Origin: Flavobacteriia bacterium | Lineage (GTDB): Bacteria > Bacteroidota > Bacteroidia > Flavobacteriales > Flavobacteriaceae | Reading direction: 5' to 3' | Length of the DNA stretch: 6,552 nt | NCBI GenBank assembly: GCA_030626085.1 | Contig: DAOUPQ010000107.1 | Location: 1 to 6,552, forward strand | Notes under the pieces: model-generated | The model's input: the letters and a program-made list of their open reading frames with translations, nothing else | What the model was told of the DNA's origin: nothing | Databases searched by the model: none | Shown here: positions 1 through 5,765 of the stretch, piece by piece | Position numbering within the stretch: position 1 is the first letter of the stretch | How the letters are laid out: each line of letters opens with the position of its first letter | Program-made: the position numbers and the translations under genes

Positions 1-220
1 CAAACTCAAAACTTTGCATTGGAACTGAAAAGACAATTTCTCCACTTTGAGTGTTAATTGTTCCAACAGATTTATAATTATTTGCCTCAATATCCTCTAT
101 CGAAGTATGAGAATAAAATTTAAAATGTGATTTTTTTGTTACTAACTTGTTTTCATTTTGAGCAAAGGCTGAAAATGAAACAGCTAAAAGTAATGCGAAA
201 GATAAAATTTTGTTTTTCAT
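1..220 (-). CDS. YceI-family secreted protein, N-terminal part (cut by window edge)
   Basis: The first 73 codons of a leftward gene are present; the rest lies beyond the left edge. Residues 1-20 form a signal peptide: a Lys-containing start, a hydrophobic core, and an A-F-A end before Gln21, so the product should be exported to the periplasm. The mature start carries the pattern K-S-H-F-K-F-Y-S-H-T, then I-E-D-I-E-A-N-N, and later G-E-I-V-F-S-V-P-M. This matches the first strands of the YceI beta-barrel fold, a lipid or polyisoprenoid-binding family whose exact role is mostly unknown. The ATG at 218-220 lies 16 bases after the stop of the OB-fold gene, so the two are probably cotranscribed. 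The family call rests on the N-terminal third only; secretion is more certain than function. Confidence 0.75.
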   Translation of the reverse strand, partial: MKNKILSFALLLAVSFSAFAQNENKLVTKKSHFKFYSHTSIEDIEANNYKSVGTINTQSGEIVFSVPMQSFEF

Positions 221-236
221 TGTTTTTGATTTTTAA

Positions 237-725
237 TTATGATTGAATTATATTGATTAAACTGCATTTTTCTAAGATTACATTTTCATACATTTCAAGA
301 TCTTCATCGTAAGAAGCACCCAATCGGATAACGCCTTTAACAATTACAATTTGATCTTGTTTAAGTTTTTCTGCAATTGTTTTTGATTCATCAGAAAATG
401 TACAGGTAACACCTGCTTTATTGTCATTATCCTTTAATAGGATAACAATTTGATTGTTGAAATCAGTGCTTATAGAAGTTATCTTACCGGTTATCTCTAA
501 TATTTTAGATTCACCTTCTTCATCCAGATATTTTTCATTGGCACTTGTTGGGTTTTGTAAATATTCATTTACAATTTCAGATGCTTTTAATTGATAGTCT
601 GTATTTGTAGTTTTAATATTACGATGGGGCATATTGAACATATAGATTCCTGTGATGATGCCAATTGTGATTCCTATACCAAGTAGTAATAATATTGCCT
701 TGAAAATCTTACTTTTAAATATCAT
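237..725 (-). CDS. Membrane-anchored OB-fold (tRNA_anti-like) protein
   Basis: A 162-residue protein. Residues 10-30 are a single hydrophobic segment after a short basic N-terminus (K4, K6, K9), and no lipobox Cys follows, so it is probably an inner-membrane anchor with the rest in the periplasm. Residues 45-70 (A-S-E-I-V-N-E-Y, then N-E-K-Y-L) lead into a small beta-rich domain, about 74-157, with G-K-I-T-S-I, I-V-I-L-L, G-V-T-C-T-F (105-110), V-I-V-K-G (127-131) and a closing E-K-C-S-L. This arrangement fits the OB-fold putative lipoprotein family (tRNA_anti-like), common in Bacteroidota and of unknown function; binding of nucleic acid should not be assumed from the name. It ends 16 bases before the YceI gene and likely shares its transcript. 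About 140 AT-rich bases precede it, where no convincing promoter was found. Confidence 0.7.
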   Translation of the reverse strand: MIFKSKIFKAILLLLGIGITIGIITGIYMFNMPHRNIKTTNTDYQLKASEIVNEYLQNPTSANEKYLDEEGESKILEITGKITSISTDFNNQIVILLKDNDNKAGVTCTFSDESKTIAEKLKQDQIVIVKGVIRLGASYDEDLEMYENVILEKCSLINIIQS

Positions 726-866
726 ATATTTTATTTTGAATATATAGACACGGTAAAGTAACTATCATTACAAAAAAATATAAAATAATTATAACTATAG
801 GTATATTAATATGTTATGTAGTATAATTATTATTTAAAAAATAAGAAAAGTATTTAATTAGTTATC

Positions 867-1838
867 CTAATCAATGGTTAATGTTTTGAGAATGGCTTCT
901 AATTCAAAAACAAAATCTCGTTTTTTGGTTGATGGTGAATAACTAAATCCTTCGACAATGATCAATCGGTTATTTGTTTTGTCATAGATTGAATAGTTTA
1001 GAAAAGGGCCTCCCATAAAATCATTTTTTAATATCCATAAACCTCTGGTTTCTAAAGCTTCTTTGGAGTTTAGATCAATACTTTTAGTAATGGGTTTGTA
1101 AAGCGGTTCAGTTATTAAAAAAGTATTTTCAAATTGTCCCGGAATATGGATTTTACCAATAGAATCACGAATCTTAATAAGATTTCCAACATTTAGATCG
1201 GCTTTAGAAAAAGCAGGAACTGTATAGGCAAGGATATTTAACTGACCCTTTGTAAAAGGATACTTATACCATAAAAAATCTCCGGTGTCTTCAATTTTAT
1301 TATAAGTTTTAGGTATTCTTAAATTAAAACCTAATCTTTTAAAAGTTTCGATATTACTAATTTTCCAGTGTTTATTGGTAACTTTTTTTTGATATAATGC
1401 TAAATCCCTTTTTTTATAAACTTCAATGATTTCTTTTTTGTGTAGCTTAATATTTTGTATTAGATCGGTTTTTTCTTTCCCCAGAACTGTAATTGTAGTT
1501 TGTGGTGCTGCATAAACATTATGATTGATATAAAAATCTTCTTTATCGCCTATTCCTACAAAAAGAATGTTTCGATTATTTTTAAATAATTTTGTAAAAT
1601 TATTAGGTGTTACCTGGTTAACATAAAATTGAGCTTCATCCTGAGGCAAACCAACAAGCGGTTCTGCTAAAATAGATCGTAAAGAATCTCCAACTTCACC
1701 TTGCCAGCTTTCGTCAGTCATTACTACTAAGAGATGGTTAATTCTACCTGTCGAATCTACTAATGTAACAGCTTCATTTTTGTTACAAGATGTAATTACA
1801 AGGAATACAATAAACGAGAGAAGTATTTTTTTTACCAT
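867..1838 (-). CDS. DUF4837-family lipoprotein
   Basis: A 323-residue lipoprotein when started at the ATG at 1836-1838. The frame stays open to a GTG at 1857-1859, seven codons upstream. The ATG is preferred because it begins a compact lipoprotein signal: M-V-K-K, a hydrophobic core, and the lipobox V-I-T-S-C with Cys18. The mature protein opens with G-R-I-N-H-L-L-V-V-M and continues W-Q-G-E-V-G-D, then E-P-L-V-G-L-P-Q-D-E, P-N-N-F and R-N-I-L-F-V. This is the layout I recognise as DUF4837, a Bacteroidota family without an established biochemical role. It starts 37 bases after the stop of the lytic transglycosylase gene, in the same direction, so they are likely one operon and a role in cell-envelope upkeep is a reasonable guess. 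The stop is TAG at 867-869. No catalytic motif was recognised. Confidence 0.8.
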   Translation of the reverse strand: MVKKILLSFIVFLVITSCNKNEAVTLVDSTGRINHLLVVMTDESWQGEVGDSLRSILAEPLVGLPQDEAQFYVNQVTPNNFTKLFKNNRNILFVGIGDKEDFYINHNVYAAPQTTITVLGKEKTDLIQNIKLHKKEIIEVYKKRDLALYQKKVTNKHWKISNIETFKRLGFNLRIPKTYNKIEDTGDFLWYKYPFTKGQLNILAYTVPAFSKADLNVGNLIKIRDSIGKIHIPGQFENTFLITEPLYKPITKSIDLNSKEALETRGLWILKNDFMGGPFLNYSIYDKTNNRLIIVEGFSYSPSTKKRDFVFELEAILKTLTID

Positions 1839-1875
1839 TTTTAAATTGTTTAAATACACAGTTAAAAATAGTTGA

Positions 1876-3432
1876 TTAATATATTCTTAACTTGGTACCG
1901 GGTTTAATATTATTACTACTCCAAATATTGTTCCAATTTTTAATTTGGTTGACCGAAACACTAGGAAATTTTTGAGAAATTAACCATAATGAGTCACCAC
2001 TTTTTACAACATAGGTTGTGTATTTTTCTTTTGAGATGGCTTGTTTGTTGATTTTTGTTGATTTACTACTACTTGCCATGGGTTTTCTTGGATAAATCGT
2101 CAGTCTTTGTCCAACTCTAAGATTGTTGTTTTTTAAACCATTCCATCTTTTAATACTACTCACGGAAACCCCATATCTTCTGGCAATTTTACCTAAATAA
2201 TCTCCATTTCTTACACGGTATCTTATCCTGTTGCTAGCTTCAAAATATTTTGGTAATGGTTTTTCGCGTTTTGCGTCATCTGCTTTTGCATAAGCATAGA
2301 TCATTTCTTCATTTGATACAAAAGTACCTGCCATAAAAGTGGGTAGCCTCAAAGTATAATTTCTATCTTTTACGTATGGAATTATCTTTAATTTATATTG
2401 TGGGTTTAAGAAATTGATCAATTTTTTATCAGTTTTTAAAAGGCGATTAATTTGTTCAAACGAAATTTGTTGTTTTACTAAAATTGTATCGGTTTCAAAA
2501 AAGTTTGACAGTACATTTTTTGGATAAATTTGATGTTCATCAGCATATTCAAAAATATAAAGCGTAGCATAAAAAGCGGGTAAATAACCGGCAGTTTCTC
2601 TTGGTAGATAATGACGAATATTCCAATAATTTGTTTTTCCGCCAGAGCGTCTTATCGCTTTTGAAACATTTCCGGGTCCTGAATTATAGGCGGCTAATGC
2701 CAGATCCCAGTCATTAAAAATATTATATAACTTACTTAAATATTTACAAGCAGCTTCGGTTGATTTAATTGGATCGTAACGGTCATCAACATAAGAACTT
2801 ACTTTTAAATCGTAATTTATTCCCGTAGTATACATAAATTGCCACAAACCCTTTGCACCCGCTCTTGAAGTTGCAGTTGGTTTTAATGCTGATTCGATAA
2901 TGGCTAAATACTTAATTTCAAGAGGAATGTTGTATTTGTCTAAATGTTCTTCAAACATCGGGAAATAATAAGCAGCTCTTCCCATAAGATCTGCCAGAGT
3001 TTTTTTTCTATTCTTTAGATAATGCTTGATAATTCTTTCAAGTGAAGGATTGTACTCAACATGAAAAGGAGTTTGGCTGTTTAAAAAAGCCAATCTTTGT
3101 TTTAAAGTATCAGTAGGGAGGTCTTCAATTACTATATTTTTTAAGCTATCGATCTCAACAATCAGACTAGTAGTGTCTTGTATAGATGAATTTTCCCATG
3201 AAGACATCCATTTTTTATCAATTTCTGAAGCAGCTGAATAATCTATAATTGCAATCTTTTTCCCCAATACCTCTAATGAATCTGTATGTAATGTGTCTAT
3301 ATTAGAATATGATATGTTATCATTTATAATTTTGTCTGCATTTCTCAAAATGGAATCAATAGTTTTATTATTTTTTTGAGAAAAACCGATAAAAGGTATA
3401 AAAAATAGTAATAGAGTTAGAATTTTATACAT
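1876..3432 (-). CDS. mltD: MltD-like membrane-bound lytic murein transglycosylase with two LysM domains
   Basis: A 518-residue exported enzyme expected to cleave the MurNAc-GlcNAc bond of peptidoglycan non-hydrolytically, leaving 1,6-anhydro ends. Residues 1-18 are a signal peptide without a lipobox Cys. About 100 residues of low-similarity linker follow, then the family entry segment (T-P-F-H-V-E-Y-N-P, about 121-129). The SLT (GH23-type) domain covers about 155-290: I-E-S-A-L with predicted catalytic Glu180, G-L-W-Q-F-M (195-200) and A-A-Y-N-S-G-P-G-N-V (247-256). Two LysM domains lie at about 404-447 (Y-R-V-R-N-G-D-Y-L) and 473-517 (Y-V-V-K-S-G-D-S-L-W), separated by a Ser/Lys-rich linker, and should bind glycan chains. 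All motifs are intact and the length is normal for MltD-type proteins. The symbol is by family; orthology to the E. coli gene is not claimed. DUF4837 follows 37 bases downstream. Confidence 0.9.
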   Translation of the reverse strand: MYKILTLLLFFIPFIGFSQKNNKTIDSILRNADKIINDNISYSNIDTLHTDSLEVLGKKIAIIDYSAASEIDKKWMSSWENSSIQDTTSLIVEIDSLKNIVIEDLPTDTLKQRLAFLNSQTPFHVEYNPSLERIIKHYLKNRKKTLADLMGRAAYYFPMFEEHLDKYNIPLEIKYLAIIESALKPTATSRAGAKGLWQFMYTTGINYDLKVSSYVDDRYDPIKSTEAACKYLSKLYNIFNDWDLALAAYNSGPGNVSKAIRRSGGKTNYWNIRHYLPRETAGYLPAFYATLYIFEYADEHQIYPKNVLSNFFETDTILVKQQISFEQINRLLKTDKKLINFLNPQYKLKIIPYVKDRNYTLRLPTFMAGTFVSNEEMIYAYAKADDAKREKPLPKYFEASNRIRYRVRNGDYLGKIARRYGVSVSSIKRWNGLKNNNLRVGQRLTIYPRKPMASSSKSTKINKQAISKEKYTTYVVKSGDSLWLISQKFPSVSVNQIKNWNNIWSSNNIKPGTKLRIY

Positions 3433-3654
3433 TTATTTAATAATTTCTGTTTTTGTTATTGTCAACCGTGTTATAAACTGCTAAACTACCATATTTATTT
3501 TATTAGAGAGGTTTTTTTATGCTTATTAGGGGATATATTTGTTATAATCCTACAAGATTATTGGTGACATCGTGAATTCATATAAATATTTTGGTGTTGT
3601 TATTTTTATTCTAGCGAGTTTATTTCTGATGTATTGAGCTTGTAATTAGAGGTT

Positions 3655-4485
3655 TTAAACTAAGTGATTATTAATCCAATTAATGATCTCTTCAATTGCA
3701 TCGTTTTTAATAATATCATTGTGTAATTCATGGTAAGCACCTTCAAATAATTTTAAGTCAACAATTTTACCAGCATTTTCTGCAAATTCTTCAGAAGCTT
3801 TATAACTGGTCAATCGATCATCTGTACCATGCATTAATAACATTGGAAGATTTAATCTATTGGCATTATTGATTGCCCATTCACCACTTTCAATAAACAA
3901 TATTGAGAAATTAGGACTTACTTTATCATGGTTCAATGGGTCATCACTGTAAGCTTGAACGGCTTTATTATCCCGCGAAACAGCATTGACATCTAAACCG
4001 CTATCCATTATAAGAGCAGGGTAGATATTTAATAATATCTTAGCGATACTCATTTTCCATTTTGGAGGTTCAAAAGCTAGTTTTAAAAAAGGGCTGGTTG
4101 AAATGACACCTGTTAAAGTATTTTTTCTACGTAATACATAATTGATAACAACATTTCCACCCATACTATGACCGTATAAAGAGGTAGGTTTATTACCAAA
4201 AATCTCGTTAGATTTTTTTAACACTTCTTCAACGCTATCTAACACTGCTTCAAATCCGGGATTATGACCGCGTTTACCTTCTGTTTTACCATGACCAAAA
4301 TGGTCAAAAGTTATAACAGCAATTGAAGCTTTGTTTAGTTGAGGAATTACATTTTTTTTATATCGACTAGAATGTTCGCCCATACCATGAACTAAAACTA
4401 CTACTGCGTTTACAATTTTTGGCTTAAAATATTGACCGTAAAACTTTGTTTTGTGTAGGATGAAATTATATTCTTGATGATTCAT
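3655..4485 (-). CDS. Alpha/beta hydrolase, monoacylglycerol lipase / lysophospholipase-like
   Basis: A 276-residue serine hydrolase of the Hydrolase_4 (monoglyceride lipase-like) group. The catalytic set is complete: nucleophile Ser107 in G-H-S-M-G-G, acid most likely Asp223 in H-G-T-D-D-R-L, and His252 in G-A-Y-H-E-L-H. The oxyanion-hole segment H-G-M-G-E-H-S-S-R-Y (33-42) and G-H-G-K-T-E-G-K-R-G (64-73) closely match this family. Residues of about 130-195 would form the cap that sets substrate choice. No signal peptide is present, so it is probably cytoplasmic or peripheral. The likely reaction is release of fatty acid from monoacylglycerol or lysophospholipid; the true substrate cannot be read from the sequence. 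It has a 222-base gap to the transglycosylase gene downstream and is divergent from the sigma-like gene, so it is probably its own transcription unit. The ATG is at 4483-4485. Confidence 0.85.
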   Translation of the reverse strand: MNHQEYNFILHKTKFYGQYFKPKIVNAVVVLVHGMGEHSSRYKKNVIPQLNKASIAVITFDHFGHGKTEGKRGHNPGFEAVLDSVEEVLKKSNEIFGNKPTSLYGHSMGGNVVINYVLRRKNTLTGVISTSPFLKLAFEPPKWKMSIAKILLNIYPALIMDSGLDVNAVSRDNKAVQAYSDDPLNHDKVSPNFSILFIESGEWAINNANRLNLPMLLMHGTDDRLTSYKASEEFAENAGKIVDLKLFEGAYHELHNDIIKNDAIEEIINWINNHLV

Positions 4486-4504
4486 TTTAATATGTATTTA
4501 CCAC

Positions 4505-4512
4505 CAAATCTA
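4505..4512 (-). promoter_or_regulatory. Candidate -7 element of the hydrolase promoter
   Basis: Read on the minus strand this is TAGATTTG, an exact match to the Bacteroidota -7 consensus TAnnTTTG, 19 bases before the hydrolase ATG. It implies a short 5' leader of roughly 12-16 bases. No clear TTG is found at the expected -33 position, which lowers confidence. Confidence 0.35.
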
Positions 4513-4603
4513 TTAAAAGTGAAATTTATTTTATTAGAATGTTAAAAAATAATAATAACTTACATTGTAATATACAGTAAAACAAACTTATACAATTAAA
4601 TAC

Positions 4604-4635
4604 TTGAAAAATAAGCAGTACAATTGATATTTTTG
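4604..4635 (+). promoter_or_regulatory. Candidate promoter of the sigma-like gene
   Basis: TTG at 4604-4606 and TATTTTTG at 4628-4635 are separated by 21 bases and fit the Bacteroidota pattern TTG-N(17-23)-TAnnTTTG. Transcription would start near 4642, giving a leader of about 85 bases before the ATG at 4727. An alternative is TTTG at 4666-4669 with TAATTTCG at 4687-4694, which matches the -7 consensus less well. Such AT-rich DNA produces chance matches. Confidence 0.35.
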
Positions 4636-4726
4636 AAAATGAGTATTTAATTTTATTTATTATTATTTGTCATAATATTATATAATTAATTTCGTATATT
4701 TAGGTAGATTTTTTAAGCTATAAGTT

Positions 4727-5428
4727 ATGAGAAATATTACATCAAATAAAAAAGGGAAAAAGCCTAAAAGCCTTGAAAAAAAGATTCTTTCAAATATAGA
4801 ATTATTACATCCTTATGTAAAGCAAAGGTTAAAGGTTGGAGAAAATATGGGAATCCTTCCAAGAAACATGTATAAACCTAATGGTATAATTGATGAAGTT
4901 ATTTTAAAAATTTACGAAAACAATGTAAATAATGATATTGACCCATATCAATTACAATTAATGATGTTTACTCTAGCAAATAAAAGAATATTTGAGCTGT
5001 TTGAGAGTGAAAAATGGCACAAAGATTCTATAAGTACCATAATATTATTAGAGGAAGAGTTAAAACTCTTAGAAGAAAAATTTACAATTGATGCCGACTT
5101 TGATTATATAATGAATGAAGAATTAGATGATATTTCATATCATCAAGATAAAGAAGAATCTCATCTTCTACAATCAGATGATATTCAACAAAATGTGACT
5201 AATTTTTTAGAACTTAAAGAGAATATATTTTATAAAAATCGAGTTAAACAAGATACTTTGCGTAAAATGTATAGAGTTTTACCACTTCAAACATCTAATG
5301 TAATGGACTTGTATGTATTAGGAAAGTTGAATTTTCAAGAAATTGCTACCATCTTAGATGAAGATATAGTAGAAATTAAAAATATTATAAGTTTTGTAAA
5401 GGAAAACTTTAAAAAACACCTTCTTTAA
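4727..5428 (+). CDS. Diverged sigma-70-like protein (putative regulator)
   Basis: A 233-residue, highly charged, soluble protein with no signal peptide or membrane segment. The C-terminal 50 or so residues (about 183-231) resemble sigma-70 region 4: V-L-P-L-Q-T-S-N-V-M-D-L-Y-V-L-G-K-L, then F-Q-E-I-A-T-I-L, then a final helix V-E-I-K-N-I-I-S-F-V-K. This gives the 'growth on a Leu/Ala helix, F-x-E-I-A turn, recognition helix' layout of a helix-turn-helix. Residues about 22-98 (H-P-Y-V-K-Q-R-L, N-G-I-I-D-E-V-I-L-K-I-Y-E) are helical and could be a worn region 2. A long acidic linker (about 107-165) separates the two. I recall similar proteins in flavobacteria annotated as sigma-70-family factors, but the recognition helix here is acidic (D-E-D-I-V-E), so DNA binding is doubtful. 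It stands alone between a divergent gene and the arg operon. Function is unproven. Confidence 0.5.
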   Translation: MRNITSNKKGKKPKSLEKKILSNIELLHPYVKQRLKVGENMGILPRNMYKPNGIIDEVILKIYENNVNNDIDPYQLQLMMFTLANKRIFELFESEKWHKDSISTIILLEEELKLLEEKFTIDADFDYIMNEELDDISYHQDKEESHLLQSDDIQQNVTNFLELKENIFYKNRVKQDTLRKMYRVLPLQTSNVMDLYVLGKLNFQEIATILDEDIVEIKNIISFVKENFKKHLL

Positions 5429-5431
5429 TAT

Positions 5432-5450
5432 GCAATTGTTAAATAATTGC
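5432..5450 (+). terminator. Hairpin after the sigma-like gene, possible weak terminator
   Basis: GCAATT (5432-5437) and AATTGC (5445-5450) form a perfect six-base stem around a seven-base loop, beginning three bases after the stop codon of the sigma-like gene. No T-run follows directly; the nearest is at 5474-5479. It may terminate weakly or protect the mRNA 3' end. Confidence 0.3.
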
Positions 5451-5480
5451 TAGAATAATTATAAAATAATGATATTTTTC

Positions 5481-5510
5481 TTTGCTGTTTAATTTTTTAT
5501 TATAGATTTG
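5481..5510 (+). promoter_or_regulatory. Promoter of the arginine leader and operon
   Basis: TTTG at 5481-5484 and TAGATTTG at 5503-5510 are 18 bases apart. Both halves match the Bacteroidota housekeeping promoter (-33 TTTG, -7 TAnnTTTG) with spacing in the normal range, making this the best promoter in the window. Transcription should start near 5515-5518, about 50 bases before the leader ORF and about 250 bases before the ArgA-like start, so the leader peptide would be transcribed with the operon. Confidence 0.6.
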
Positions 5511-5530
5511 TATTCAAATATAAATGAGAC

Positions 5531-5556
5531 GATAGAAAATTGTATATTTTACTATC
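5531..5556 (+). other. AT-rich hairpin at the 5' end of the arg leader RNA
   Basis: GATAGAAAAT (5531-5540) pairs with ATTTT-A-CTATC (5546-5556), giving ten base pairs with one bulged A and a five-base loop. It would lie about 15 bases into the predicted transcript and end 12 bases before the leader ATG. It may stabilise the 5' end or shape ribosome entry; its T-rich tail also allows it to be a terminator for transcripts arriving from upstream. Confidence 0.35.
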
Positions 5557-5568
5557 ATTATTTTTACT

Positions 5569-5667
5569 ATGCAAACACAAACAGATATACTTAGAATTAT
5601 TTTGAAATCAATTTTTGATTCTAATACTGTTTTTGTTTTTCCTCGCCGCAACTTCCGTCGCCCGTAA
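5569..5667 (+). CDS. Putative arginine leader peptide (32 aa)
   Basis: A short ORF from ATG 5569-5571 to TAA 5665-5667. It begins M-Q-T-Q-T-D-I-L-R, has a hydrophobic middle (V-F-V-F) and ends P-R-R-N-F-R-R-P, with four Arg in the last seven residues. Those codons are CGC, CGC, CGT and CGC; the two neighbouring genes (4727-5428 and 5766-6431) use no CGC, relying mainly on AGA and AGG with a few CGA and CGT. The base composition also turns GC-rich here (5641-5670), unlike the surroundings. It lies between the arg promoter and the ArgA-like gene. Arg-codon clusters before arg genes are the hallmark of a leader peptide whose translation senses charged tRNA-Arg. The A/T-rich bases before the ATG suit Bacteroidota initiation, which does not need Shine-Dalgarno pairing. 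Translation is not proven. A structural RNA that happens to read as this peptide is the main alternative. Confidence 0.7.
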   Translation: MQTQTDILRIILKSIFDSNTVFVFPRRNFRRP

Positions 5668-5708
5668 GGGTATTTATTATTTTTTGAGATCAGGTGTGTC
5701 CGTCTCAG
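5659..5708 (+). promoter_or_regulatory. Putative attenuator region: two hairpins with a T-rich stretch
   Basis: First, CCC-GTAA-GGG (5661-5670) forms a three-base-pair GC stem, four with an outer G-T pair, around a GNRA-type loop that contains the leader stop codon. It is followed by a T-rich stretch ending in TTTTTT (5680-5685), so it is terminator-like although the stem is short. Second, TTGAGA (5684-5689) pairs with TCTCAG (5703-5708, one G-T pair) and an inner GG (5693-5694) with CC (5700-5701); no T-run follows. The placement after the Arg codons suits attenuation, but neither hairpin alone is a strong intrinsic terminator. Confidence 0.35.
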
Positions 5709-5742
5709 TATTCAATAATATATTTCAAAACATTTACAAATC

Positions 5743-5760
5743 AGTAATTAGCCTAATACT
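5743..5760 (+). other. Hairpin just upstream of the ArgA-like start
   Basis: AGTAATTA (5743-5750) pairs with TAATACT (5754-5760) with one bulged A and a GCC loop, ending five bases before the ATG at 5766. It could modulate ribosome access to the first operon gene, but AT-rich DNA makes such stems by chance. Confidence 0.25.
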
Positions 5761-5765
5761 ATACA

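Noticed and set aside
726..866. Promoter for the OB-fold/YceI pair or terminator for DUF4837
   Set aside because: The AT-rich sequence gives no TAnnTTTG with proper spacing and no hairpin with a T-run. A promoter for the OB-fold gene is likely here but cannot be pinpointed.
1839..1859. GTG-initiated seven-codon N-terminal extension of the DUF4837 lipoprotein
   Set aside because: It adds non-signal residues ahead of a compact lipoprotein signal; the ATG at 1836-1838 gives a normal signal with Cys18 as the lipidation site.
3433..3654. Small plus-strand ORFs and a promoter for the transglycosylase in the 222-base gap
   Set aside because: The short frames (for example an 18-codon one from the ATG at 3519) have no family features. 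Minus-strand TAGTTTAG and TAATCTTG only partly match the -7 consensus and have no TTG at the right distance, so no site is called.
4539..4580. 13-codon plus-strand ORF upstream of the sigma-like gene
   Set aside because: It is Asn-rich because the DNA is AAT/AAC-rich, it lies upstream of the preferred promoter, and it has no link to the downstream gene's function.
5606..5620. AATCAA-TTT-TTGATT hairpin inside the leader ORF
   Set aside because: It is a perfect six-base stem but all AT except one G-C pair, lies in translated sequence, and has no evident relation to the Arg codons or hairpins downstream; not called as a regulatory element.
5511..5735. ARG-box-like ATTCA motifs as ArgR operators
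   Set aside because: ATTCA-type words occur at about 5512 and 5710, but neither forms the paired TGAAT-ATTCA palindrome of an ARG box; they are expected in AT-rich DNA.
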